From: Deltaproteobacteria bacterium
GTDB taxonomy: Bacteria > Myxococcota > Kuafuiibacteriia > Kuafuiibacteriales > Kuafuiibacteriaceae
Length of the DNA: 64,000 nucleotides
Direction of reading: 5' to 3'
NCBI GenBank assembly: GCA_016703535.1
Contig: JADJBV010000002.1
Coordinates: 2,170,001 to 2,234,000, forward strand
Both the position numbers and the translations under genes were made by a program. Each line of letters opens with the position of its first letter. The stretch's first letter is position 1. This document shows, piece after piece, positions 15,303-22,880 of this stretch. The notes beneath the pieces are model-generated. The model was given only the letters and a program-made list of their open reading frames with translations, had not been told where the DNA came from and did no database searches.

Positions 15303-16699
15303 TGACACACGATGTTGCAGATCCGCGAAACACCATCGCGCTCCAGGCCGTGCACATCGCCTTCGGCTCTCTCGGGCGGGCCTGCCTCGCCCTCGACCGG
15401 AACTTTCGTATCGTTCACGCCTCACCCCTCCTCGATGAGCTCGGGGGTCAGGGGTCGGCGGATCGGCTGGTCGGCACCGACGTCGCGAGTCTGCTGGGGG
15501 CGGAGTTGTTCGGGCCCGGCGGCCGGATGCGGTCGGCCCTCGAGGGCGGCGAACGTCGGGAGGGTTGGCGAGCAACGCTGGCCACGCCGGATCGCCGACG
15601 TTTGGTTTCGCTGTCGGCCTGCCCCTTATTGCACCCTCCATCGGGTCCCTGCACGCCGGGCGTCGAATACCTGGTGGTGCTGCGCCCGGCCGAGGAGGAG
15701 CTGACGCTCCCGCAAGCGGGCCTGGGTTTGGTCGGGCGCTCCCGAGCGATGGATCGGGTCATCCGCCTCCTGGATATGCTGCGCCACAGCGAAGCGACGG
15801 TGCTGATCGAAGGAGAAAGCGGCACCGGCAAGGAGGTGTTGGCGCGGCTCATCCACGACCAGTCACCCCGCGGGCATGGTCCCTTCGTCCCGGTGGCGCC
15901 GGCCGCGCTGCCGGAGGATCTCCTGGAGAGTGAACTCTTCGGCCACGTCCGGGGTGCGTTCACCGGCGCACACAAAGACCGGGTCGGCAGGTTCGAGGTC
16001 GCGAACGACGGCACGATCTTCCTCGACGAACTCGGCGAACTCCCGCTCCACTTGCAGGTCAAGTTGCTGCGCGTACTCCAGGACCACACCTTCGAGCGGG
16101 TGGGAGAGAACACGCCGCGCCGGACCCAAGCCCGGATCATCGCCGCGACCAACCGCAACCTGAAGAAGGAGATCGCCGCGGGGCGCTTCCGTGAAGATCT
16201 CTACTACCGCCTGCGAGTGGTCCCCATCGAGGTCCCTCCTCTGCGCGCCCGGCGTGAGGACATCGAGCCCATCGCCCAGCTCCTGCTCTCCCGGGCCGGC
16301 GAACGCCTCGGTCGCTCCTTGCTCTTGGCCCCCGAGGTCCTGCGGATGCTTCTCTCCTATCCTTGGCCCGGCAACGTACGCGAACTGGAGAACGCCCTCG
16401 AATATGCCACGGTCGTTTGTCGCGGCCAGACGATCTCGCCCGAAGATCTGCCGCCGGAGGTCCAAAGCGGCGCCCTGGGAAGTCCGTCCCCGCCCGAACC
16501 TGCCCTGCCGCCGATGCCGGCCTCGAGTCCCGCTCGAGACGATGAACGTGACGCCCTGCTGAGCGCGCTGCAAGCCCACGGCTACCGGCGCGCCGAAGTG
16601 GCCGACGCGTTGGGCATGAGTCGGAGCACGCTCTGGCGCAAGATGAAACAACACGATCTCGCTCGAGCTCGTCCGCCTTCGTCACGCCGGGCCCGGTGA
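15302..16699 (+). CDS. PAS-domain sigma54-dependent transcriptional activator
   Basis: 465 aa. ATG at 15302 is chosen; the frame is open upstream to 15254 but would overlap the CRP-like site. Residues about 10-125 form a PAS-like sensor domain (CLALDRNFRIVHASPLLDEL). Residues about 140-380 are an AAA+ sigma54-interaction domain with Walker A GESGTGKE near residue 171, the sigma54-contact loop GAFTGA near 218, Walker B TIFLDELGEL and the NVRELENALE segment. The C-terminus is a Fis-type helix-turn-helix (RRAEVADALGMSRSTLWRK). It is divergent from the octaheme cytochrome operon and is its likely regulator. The signal sensed by PAS is unknown. I found no good -24/-12 sigma54 promoter in the short intergenic region. 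Confidence 0.92.
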   Translation: MTHDVADPRNTIALQAVHIAFGSLGRACLALDRNFRIVHASPLLDELGGQGSADRLVGTDVASLLGAELFGPGGRMRSALEGGERREGWRATLATPDRRRLVSLSACPLLHPPSGPCTPGVEYLVVLRPAEEELTLPQAGLGLVGRSRAMDRVIRLLDMLRHSEATVLIEGESGTGKEVLARLIHDQSPRGHGPFVPVAPAALPEDLLESELFGHVRGAFTGAHKDRVGRFEVANDGTIFLDELGELPLHLQVKLLRVLQDHTFERVGENTPRRTQARIIAATNRNLKKEIAAGRFREDLYYRLRVVPIEVPPLRARREDIEPIAQLLLSRAGERLGRSLLLAPEVLRMLLSYPWPGNVRELENALEYATVVCRGQTISPEDLPPEVQSGALGSPSPPEPALPPMPASSPARDDERDALLSALQAHGYRRAEVADALGMSRSTLWRKMKQHDLARARPPSSRRAR

Positions 16700-16701
16700 G
16701 T

Positions 16702-18018
16702 TTAGTCGTGGGTCTCGAAGATGAAGGGGTAGGTCACCACCACCACACCGCCGCCTTTGGGGGCGGGGAACTTGAGGGAACGCATCACTTGGGTCAGGCA
16801 GGACTCGACCTTGTTGTTGCCGAGGCTGGTCTCTTTTAGGCTCGCGTCGGCGACGGCGCCGTTGGGGGCGATGGTGAAGTAGACCGCTGCTTTGCCGGCC
16901 AGGTTGGGATCGGCTTGGAGCTCCTTTTCGTAGCAGAACTTGAAGCGGGGCAGGGCGCTCCGTATCACCCGGGCGATCTCGTCTTTGCTGAGGCCGTCGC
17001 CCATCTGGATCGGTCGACCGCCGCCGCGAATGGCGGGGCCCCGCTTTTGGCCGGGGAGCCCCACGTCGATGCCCACGCCCGGGCCCGAGCCGGGGCCTCG
17101 CCCGACGCCGCCGATGCCCAAGGAACCTCCACCACCTCCGGCTTGGTGACCGCGGCTGCCCATGCCCCCGAAGCCGCCCGCGTCGGTGAGCTCTTGGCCG
17201 CGCAGTCCGCCCATGGCCAGGTTGAGGCCGGTGCCGAGGCCTCCCGATCCCAGGACGGTGGCGGCGGCGTTGCCCGGTAGAGACGCCAAGATGCCCAGCA
17301 GGCCGGCGCTTTTTGCGATCTTCGTGTTGGCGGCGACGGTGCTGGGATCGACCCGGGGTGCGCCGCGGTTTTTGGAGGGGGCGGCGTCTTTGAGGGGCGC
17401 CTTTTTCCCGAGGCGTCCTTCCTTGCCAGGCTGGCCTCCGGCGGACTTTTTGGGGGCCGGAGGCTCCTTCTGGAGTTGCACCATCCTCACGTGCCCTCGG
17501 CTCCTCCACAACTCCTCGATCGTCCGGGCGGACCTCGGCGTGATCCAGGCGGTGGCGATCAAGAAGGCGTGCACCAACATCGAGATCGCGAACAAACGCG
17601 CCATCGGCCAGTCGGTGAACGCGGCGGCCCGGCCGCGGGTGGCGTGCCCTTCGACCATCGCGAAGTGGTACCCGAGCCCCTCGAAGTTGTAGCTCAGGCT
17701 CTGTTTCGGGCCCAAGGTCTGGACCCGCTCGTGGCTCAGTCGTTCGGTCCGCCGCGGATCCTCCCGGTGGAGTTCGGCGCCGGCCGGTACGGAGATCTTG
17801 GCCCCGCCCGAAAACCGGTCGGCCAAAACTCGGGCCTCACTTTGCCCGGGGATCTGCAAGTTGCCTTGCAAACTCCCCAAGGTGATCGGCCCCAGGTGTT
17901 CGAGTTGGGCGGCGTCGAGCCGACCGTCGCCCCAAGTGATGGAGACAAAAAGGGCTTGCTGATCATCGGCGGGGGTGGCGCCGCGAGGGGCGAGGGGTCG
18001 GCGGAAGGGACGAGTCAT
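16702..18018 (-). CDS. AgmX/PglI C-terminal domain protein (TonB-like)
   Basis: 438 aa. A cytoplasmic N-terminal part (about residues 1-135) precedes a single membrane helix (FAISMLVHAFLIATAWI) and a periplasmic stretch very rich in Gly, Lys and Pro (about 175-345). It ends with an AgmX/PglI-type domain of about 95 residues (DEIARVIRSALPRFKFCYEKEL to VVVVTYPFIFE) that resembles the TonB C-terminal fold. The family is typical of Myxococcota and includes proteins linked to adventurous gliding motility; TonB-like proteins span the periplasm and pass energy to the outer membrane. A clear AGAGG Shine-Dalgarno precedes the ATG. It converges on the activator gene with 2 nt between stop codons. The exact role is unknown. 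Confidence 0.85.
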   Translation of the reverse strand: MTRPFRRPLAPRGATPADDQQALFVSITWGDGRLDAAQLEHLGPITLGSLQGNLQIPGQSEARVLADRFSGGAKISVPAGAELHREDPRRTERLSHERVQTLGPKQSLSYNFEGLGYHFAMVEGHATRGRAAAFTDWPMARLFAISMLVHAFLIATAWITPRSARTIEELWRSRGHVRMVQLQKEPPAPKKSAGGQPGKEGRLGKKAPLKDAAPSKNRGAPRVDPSTVAANTKIAKSAGLLGILASLPGNAAATVLGSGGLGTGLNLAMGGLRGQELTDAGGFGGMGSRGHQAGGGGGSLGIGGVGRGPGSGPGVGIDVGLPGQKRGPAIRGGGRPIQMGDGLSKDEIARVIRSALPRFKFCYEKELQADPNLAGKAAVYFTIAPNGAVADASLKETSLGNNKVESCLTQVMRSLKFPAPKGGGVVVVTYPFIFETHD

Positions 18019-18087
18019 GATGAGAACCTCTGTCCCTCGGACAACGAGGCTCCGGCCCGGTTCCCACTTCCGCCGACCGTCGTAGCG

Positions 18088-18561
18088 TCAACTCCGCATT
18101 CGTAAGGCCTGGCGCCGTTGGTTCACCTCGTCGCTGAGGTTGCGCCGCTGGGAACGGAGCTCGTCGCCGGTGAGTTGCCCGTCGCCGTTTTGATCCAGCT
18201 TGGCCAAGAGGTCCTCGACCGAAACGGTCTGGCCGCTGCGTTCGCTGGCGTGTTGCGCCATGGCCTGCAAGGCCTCTTGCGACAGGGCTGTGCCTTCCCC
18301 TGGGCCCATGAACTGGGACTGGCCAAAGGGCGGCGGGGGTGGGCGTCCCTTGGCCAACTCCTGCTGGGAAACTTTTCCATCACCATCGGTGTCCAACTTT
18401 TGCTTGAGCTCGGCGACCGACACCGACTGCCCGGTCCGCTCCGAGATCTTCTGGGCGAAGGCCGACAACTTCTGATCATCCAGCTTCCCGTCGCCGCTGC
18501 TGTCCAACCTTTGGAACATCCGGTCGCCCCCCGGCGGGGCCCCAATTCGACTTGTGCTCAT
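18088..18561 (-). CDS. EF-hand calcium-binding protein
   Basis: 157 aa, no signal peptide. Three canonical EF-hand loops are visible: DSSGDGKLDDQK (about residue 20), DTDGDGKVSQQE (about 57) and DQNGDGQLTGDE (about 122). Each is preceded by a helix, and the two halves resemble each other (SERTGQSVSVAELKQKLD and SERSGQTVSVEDLLAKLD), which indicates internal duplication. A fourth hand seems lost. The linker PPPPPFGQSQ separates the halves. The start is supported by AGGAAGGAG upstream. It is probably a cytoplasmic calcium buffer or sensor. It lies 69 nt upstream of the AgmX/PglI-type gene on the same strand, so the two may be co-transcribed. Confidence 0.85.
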   Translation of the reverse strand: MSTSRIGAPPGGDRMFQRLDSSGDGKLDDQKLSAFAQKISERTGQSVSVAELKQKLDTDGDGKVSQQELAKGRPPPPPFGQSQFMGPGEGTALSQEALQAMAQHASERSGQTVSVEDLLAKLDQNGDGQLTGDELRSQRRNLSDEVNQRRQALRMRS

Positions 18562-18585
18562 GACTACGCTCCTTCCTGTGAACGT

Positions 18586-18606
18586 GAACTCGGCCCTTCC
18601 GAGTTC
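18586..18606. promoter_or_regulatory. Perfect 8-bp inverted repeat before the EF-hand gene
   Basis: GAACTCGG-N5-CCGAGTTC lies 25 nt upstream of the EF-hand start codon, in the 198-bp space between it and the divergent response regulator. It may be an operator or a 5' mRNA hairpin. Confidence 0.4.
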
Positions 18607-18759
18607 GTTGTGCAGGTATCGGGCGCGGCGGGCAGGAGTCCGTTGCGTTGGGTAACGGAAGGCGGGGCCCTTAACAAACCTTTACAGTCCCGCAAGGGGC
18701 CCGAAAGGCTCCTTGGCGCTGGCTCCTGAATACTGAGCACTCGAGGTCTCCGCCGAAAC

Positions 18760-19419
18760 ATGCACAACGCCGGTCCCATCTTCGTGCTCACCTCCAACTC
18801 CACCGGGCAGGCTCACGCCGCCGCACTTTTGGCCGAGGGCTACGAGGCCCGGGCCGTCGACCCCAGCCGCTTCCACCTGCCCGCGATCTTGGACGCCCGC
18901 CCTCGAGCGGTGGTGCTCGAAGGTGATCCCGATGGCCTCGAGCAATGCCGCGCCCTCCGGGCCCACTACCCAGGCGGCATCGTGCTGCAGCTCCCGACCC
19001 GGGCCCCGGCCCACGAGGTCGAGGCGATCGACGCCGGCGCCGACGACGTCATCGAGGCCACCGATCCCGAGGTCTTGTTGGTGGCCAAGGTCCGGCGCCT
19101 CTTTCGTCGCAGCGAACCTCAACCTGGCCCCGCGCCGCGCCTCGAGCTCGATCGAAACGAACGGCGCGCCCGTTATGAGGGTCATGAGCTGGACCTGACC
19201 GATCACGAACTCGACATCTTGGCGGCTTTGGTCGATCGCGGTGGCGAGGTCGTGACCCGCCAGGAGCTCTACTTGACCGTGCGCGGCACCGAATACGACG
19301 GATTGGAGCGGGGCATCGACGTCCACGTCTCGCGCATCCGCGCCAAGCTCAAAGCCGCCGGGGTCGACGGGCGGGCGATCAAGGCCATCCGGGGCGCCGG
19401 CTACGCCTGGGTCGGCTGA
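18760..19419 (+). CDS. OmpR-family response regulator with atypical receiver
   Basis: 219 aa. The N-terminal about 115 residues align with a receiver domain, but the loop that normally holds the phosphorylated Asp reads AVVLEGDPDGLEQC. The acceptor position is Glu, the loop is short and the acidic pair after beta-1 is missing. Residues about 122-219 are an intact OmpR-type winged helix (LDLTDHELDILAALV, GIDVHVSRIRAKL, IKAIRGAGYAW). It should bind DNA in the cytoplasm without classic phosphorylation control. No histidine kinase is nearby. It is divergent from the EF-hand gene. The DNA-binding call is strong; the lack of phosphorylation is inferred from the missing residues. Confidence 0.88.
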   Translation: MHNAGPIFVLTSNSTGQAHAAALLAEGYEARAVDPSRFHLPAILDARPRAVVLEGDPDGLEQCRALRAHYPGGIVLQLPTRAPAHEVEAIDAGADDVIEATDPEVLLVAKVRRLFRRSEPQPGPAPRLELDRNERRARYEGHELDLTDHELDILAALVDRGGEVVTRQELYLTVRGTEYDGLERGIDVHVSRIRAKLKAAGVDGRAIKAIRGAGYAWVG

Positions 19420-19440
19420 GTTCGACGCTCCGCTGACCGA

Positions 19441-19484
19441 AGGCTCGGGATCCCCAGAACCTGGTCCCGGGCACAGCCGAGCCT
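19441..19484 (+). terminator. Hairpin after the response regulator
   Basis: AGGCTCGG (19441-19448) and CCGAGCCT (19477-19484) form a perfect 8-bp stem around a 28-nt loop, 22 nt after the stop codon. No T-tract follows, so the call is weak. Confidence 0.3.
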
Positions 19485-19584
19485 CGAACCTCTCAAGGAT
19501 CTCGGGATCTTCGCGGGTGGATCCAGATCCCTTACACGCCCCTACCCAGAAACATCGCCGGGCCGCTGCCGAGAACCAGCGCCG

Positions 19585-20109
19585 GTGGAGTCGAGTTCCC
19601 CGAAAAAAGCCCGAGGTCCCCTGGAGCGGGCCCTGATCGGCCGCCTGTCGTCGGACGGCGCGGGGGGATATCGGCTGGCGGAGCACGAGTGGCCCGGGTT
19701 GCGGCGGCTCTTGGACCAGACTTTGGCCGGGCCCGACGCTTGGAGCGCGATCCGTCGTTGGCTTCAGCTGTCGGTGGCGATGGACGGGGCCTTGGCCTCA
19801 CCCGAAGTGGGCCAGCGGATGCGGCAACTCCTCCGAGAGGCGCCTGGGGGTGTGGCCCTGGTCCGCCGGCACCTGCTCAAGGTCGGCGCCATCGACGACG
19901 TCCGGGCCTTCTTGAAGAGTGAGGCCCGCAGCCAAACACCGACCGCGCCGATGCTCGATCGGCGACCGCCTCGGAACACCGTGCGCCTCTCTGAATTTTT
20001 GGATCTCGCGGGCGGGCAAGGCGTGCCCCGGGTCATTCGACGTGACCCAACCCGATGGCCGAGCCAGGACGGCTCGGAGAAAGACAGGATGTCATGGCCG
20101 AGGGAGTAG
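19585..20109 (+). CDS. Hypothetical protein upstream of toxin candidate
   Basis: 174 aa from a GTG start; no ATG is available early in the frame and no Shine-Dalgarno is seen, so the start is uncertain. The protein is basic and Arg-rich, with a helical centre (PGLRRLLDQTLAGPDAWSAI, VRRHLLKVGAIDDVRAFL) and no signal peptide or membrane helix. No family is recognised. Its last 55 nt overlap the start of the next gene in another frame, which argues for co-expression. It may be a chaperone or adaptor for the downstream protein, but this is only a guess from position. Confidence 0.5.
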   Translation: MESSSPKKARGPLERALIGRLSSDGAGGYRLAEHEWPGLRRLLDQTLAGPDAWSAIRRWLQLSVAMDGALASPEVGQRMRQLLREAPGGVALVRRHLLKVGAIDDVRAFLKSEARSQTPTAPMLDRRPPRNTVRLSEFLDLAGGQGVPRVIRRDPTRWPSQDGSEKDRMSWPRE

Positions 20110-21422
20110 GGCTGGGAGACAACGATCGGACTCGGGTTGGGAGCGTCGAGGCCAAGGCCGAAACGCCAGCGGTGGACGCCGCTGACGCCGACCGGATCTC
20201 AGCCGCGGCTGACGCGGTGCCGACCGAAAGCTTGACCAAAGCGGGGCTCGACGTCGCGGGCGGTGAACTTGCGGTCGATGGCATGGATGGGATGCAAAAT
20301 GACGATCCCGCCAAACGCGCCGCCGAAAATCCGGCCGGGATCTTGGCCGATCCGACGAAGACGCCGGAGCAGCTGGGGGCCCACCTCCGGGGCCTGAGCA
20401 CCGCGGAGCTCACCAACACCGTGAAGGGCATCGACACCCCGGAGCTGGGATATGGCGCCAACGTTCGGCCTGAAGGCTGGAAGGCGCTGAGCACCGAGGT
20501 CGATCGCCGGTTTGGTGAGGCGCTGCGGAATCAAGTGGGCAATCAGGACCTGGCCAACCTGTCCCAAGAGTCGGTGCGTCAACCTGGCTTGCAAAAGAGC
20601 TGGAACGAAAAGACCTGGCGCGAAGTGTCCGGATTCCAGGATCAGTACGCCCCCGAAAACCAGCAGTTTCATCGGACCTTGCAGCACACCACCCAAATGC
20701 GGAACGCCATCGTCAACGGCGGCCTGCGCCCGGCTGACATGACGAACGGTGAGCTGCTGAAGAAGGTCGGCGAGATCCCGGGGATGCGGACCGCCAGCGA
20801 CGTGATGAGTTTGGCCGGTATCCCAGGGATGTTGGCGTCGATGGCCGGCGAAGGAAAGATCCAGGATCGGCTGGACGAACTCGGCAAGCGGATGCAGGAC
20901 GGCCGTTTGCCGGCGATGAACGCGGACACAGGAGAAGGCAGCCCCGAAGCTCGGGCCGCCGGGACTGCCATCGGCGTGGCCCAGCTGGCCTCTGCCCTCA
21001 ACCCTCGCAACCTGTTGAGCAAAGGGCTTGGCTCCTTGTTTGGTGGCGGCGCCAGGATGACCGCCTCCGAAGCGCGGATCAGCGGCGTGTTGCGGGAGGC
21101 TGCCACTCGCAAAGGCAACTTCGGACTTGGCACCTTGACCCGCAGCGAGGCGTTGCAGGCCGGCGAAGCTTGGGTGGGCCCGGGTTTCATCAAGTCGATC
21201 GGTCAAGGCGGCGAGACGATCTTGACCAGCGCCGACGGGCTTCGTCGTTATCGCGACTTCATGCCGAAGAGTGGTCAGTTCCCCGGCGTGCAGGCCAACC
21301 TGGAGTCACTCCAGCTGGGCCAGGCCTTCACTGGGCTGCAACGTTCGCGCAACTGGTCGGTGAATGGGCACATCACCTTGCAGCCCGATCCCACGTTGTT
21401 TCAGCGGCTCTGGCCTTTCTGA
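20055..21422 (+). CDS. Candidate polymorphic-toxin effector
   Basis: 455 aa from ATG 20055 (a second ATG at 20094 is possible). The N-terminal about 80 residues are Ala/Asp-rich and disordered-looking. The middle is helical with no known domain. Residues about 255-330 contain a Gly/Ala-rich hydrophobic segment (SLAGIPGMLASMAGEG, TAIGVAQLASALNP), as seen before toxin tips. The last about 90 residues carry the pattern TRSEALQAGEAWVGPGF ... SADGLRRYRDF ... GVQANLES ... NGHITL. I recognise this from C-termini of RHS, filamentous-haemagglutinin and similar polymorphic toxins (usual form WVG..., SxDGxRxYRxP, QANFE, NGHL). The activity of that domain is not known to me. No secretion signal is seen and no obvious immunity gene follows, apart from a 25-codon ORF. 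Confidence 0.6.
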   Translation: MAEPGRLGERQDVMAEGVGLGDNDRTRVGSVEAKAETPAVDAADADRISAAADAVPTESLTKAGLDVAGGELAVDGMDGMQNDDPAKRAAENPAGILADPTKTPEQLGAHLRGLSTAELTNTVKGIDTPELGYGANVRPEGWKALSTEVDRRFGEALRNQVGNQDLANLSQESVRQPGLQKSWNEKTWREVSGFQDQYAPENQQFHRTLQHTTQMRNAIVNGGLRPADMTNGELLKKVGEIPGMRTASDVMSLAGIPGMLASMAGEGKIQDRLDELGKRMQDGRLPAMNADTGEGSPEARAAGTAIGVAQLASALNPRNLLSKGLGSLFGGGARMTASEARISGVLREAATRKGNFGLGTLTRSEALQAGEAWVGPGFIKSIGQGGETILTSADGLRRYRDFMPKSGQFPGVQANLESLQLGQAFTGLQRSRNWSVNGHITLQPDPTLFQRLWPF

Positions 21423-21457
21423 TCCTGTCGTTCACCACGGATCTTCGGGTGGGGGGC

Positions 21458-21487
21458 TTGCATCTTGGGGTGCGGCTCCTTTAGTTT
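21458..21487 (+). promoter_or_regulatory. Possible leaderless promoter before a 25-codon ORF
   Basis: TTGCAT (21458-21463), an 18-nt spacer and TAGTTT (21482-21487), ending 6 nt before a GTG at 21494. The geometry is the same as before several larger genes in the window. Confidence 0.35.
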
Positions 21488-21493
21488 GATCAC

Positions 21494-21571
21494 GTGCGAG
21501 CCGCGCTCTTCACAACCGCGACGACTACCGCCATGGGCGGCTGGGTCGTCGTGGGCACGCGGGCTCGCTAG
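21494..21571 (+). CDS. Possible 25-aa hydrophobic small protein
   Basis: A GTG-started frame of 25 codons ending in TAG at 21569-21571. The product would begin MRAALFTTAT and contain a single hydrophobic stretch ending GGWVVVGTRAR, long enough for one membrane helix with a basic C-terminus. It lies between the toxin candidate and the threonyl-tRNA synthetase gene, with a -10-like TAGTTT 6 nt before the start. Coding is unproven because a frame this short can arise by chance. If real, it could be a small membrane protein, conceivably linked to the toxin candidate. Confidence 0.3.
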   Translation: MRAALFTTATTTAMGGWVVVGTRAR

Positions 21572-21674
21572 TCAGCCAACTCCGCTAACCTTCACCCCCA
21601 ACCCGCCCGGCGATCGCACGGGGCGGGTGGAGTTTGGCTGTACCCTACGATCGTCGGGCCCACTGGAGTTTCCG

Positions 21675-22877
21675 ATGTTCGATCATGAAGATCACCGAGA
21701 GCTGGCCAAGCGGCTGGATCTATTTCACTTCGAAGAGGTCGCGCCGGGCATGGTGTTTTGGCACCCCCGGGGCTGGGCCGTTTACCGCCGGCTGGAAGAG
21801 ATCGTGCGGCGGAGATCCCAACGAGAGTTGTTCGAGGAGGTCCGGACGCCCCAGCTCTTGCGCCGGGCGGTCTGGGAAGAGAGCGGCCACTGGCAACACT
21901 TCAAGGAGGGGATGTTCGCCCTCCTGGACGGCGCCGAAGACGCCGCGGTGAAGCCGGTGAGTTGCCCCGGCCACGCGCACCTGGTGCGTCGAAGGGCTCC
22001 GGGGTATCGGGCCCTGCCGATCCGCATCTTCGAGCTGGGCCTGGTGCACCGAGACGAGCCGAGCGGCGCGTTGCAAGGCCTCTTGCGCTTGCGACAGTTC
22101 ACGCAGGATGACGGCCACGTGTTCTGCCGGCCCGAACAAGCCGAAGCCGAACTCTTGCGGTTTTTGAGTGGAGTGGCCCCGTTTTATCAGGCCTTCGGCT
22201 TCGAGAAGGTCCGCTTCGCGCTTTCTTTGCGGCCCGAGTCCCGGGCCGGCGCCGAGGCCGCCTGGGATTGGGCCGAAGGTGTGTTGAGCAAGGTGCTCGA
22301 CGGCCTCGGCCACGGCTTTTCGGTGCAGCCGGGTGGTGGCGCCTTTTACGGCCCGAAGGTGGAGGTGGTGTTGTCCGATCGGCTGGGTCGGGAGTGGCAA
22401 TGTGGCACGATCCAGCTGGACGTGGTGCCCGAGCGTTTTGGTCTGGAGTATGTGGAGGCCGACGGGAGCCGAAAGCCGCCGGTGATGTTGCACCAGGCCC
22501 TCTTCGGATCGCTGGAGCGATTTATCGCCATGGTCCTCGAGCAACACGGGGCACGGCTGCCAGCGTGGCTTTCGCCCGAGGCGGTGGTGCTCCTCCCCAT
22601 TGGCCCCGAGGCCGCCGGGCAGGTGTCCCGCTGGGCCGCGGACCTCCGGGATCAGGGCGTGGCCGCGGCGGTCGACGCGAGGGAGGAGTCCTTGTCCCGA
22701 CGGATCGCCGAGGCCCACGATCGGGGCGTCTCCGAGGTTTGGGTGGTCGGTCCCGCCGAGCTCGCCGCGGGTATGGTCTCCCGGCGCCGGGCCGGTGCCT
22801 CCGAGGTACGCCCCTTCGCCGAGTTGGCACCCGAGCTCATCGAACGTTGTCGACCCCCCGCGGTGGTCTACGGCTGA
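21675..22877 (+). CDS. Threonyl-tRNA synthetase lacking TGS and editing domains
   Basis: 400 aa, against about 640 in full-length bacterial ThrRS. Residues about 1-300 are the class II catalytic core. The zinc ligands are conserved: Cys in VSCPGH, His in QDDGHVFC and His in LHQALFGSLERF. Motif 2 reads HRDEPSGALQGLLRLRQF and motif 3 GSLERFIAMV. Residues about 305-390 are the anticodon-binding domain (VLLPIGPEAAGQVSRWA). The N-terminal TGS and editing (N2) domains are absent. ATG 21675 follows GGAG and the upstream frame is not conserved-looking. It charges tRNA-Thr or acts as a second, drug-insensitive or specialised copy; which one cannot be told without the rest of the genome. It converges on the DJ-1 gene with a 3-nt gap. 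Confidence 0.85.
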   Translation: MFDHEDHRELAKRLDLFHFEEVAPGMVFWHPRGWAVYRRLEEIVRRRSQRELFEEVRTPQLLRRAVWEESGHWQHFKEGMFALLDGAEDAAVKPVSCPGHAHLVRRRAPGYRALPIRIFELGLVHRDEPSGALQGLLRLRQFTQDDGHVFCRPEQAEAELLRFLSGVAPFYQAFGFEKVRFALSLRPESRAGAEAAWDWAEGVLSKVLDGLGHGFSVQPGGGAFYGPKVEVVLSDRLGREWQCGTIQLDVVPERFGLEYVEADGSRKPPVMLHQALFGSLERFIAMVLEQHGARLPAWLSPEAVVLLPIGPEAAGQVSRWAADLRDQGVAAAVDAREESLSRRIAEAHDRGVSEVWVVGPAELAAGMVSRRRAGASEVRPFAELAPELIERCRPPAVVYG

Positions 22878-22880
22878 GGT

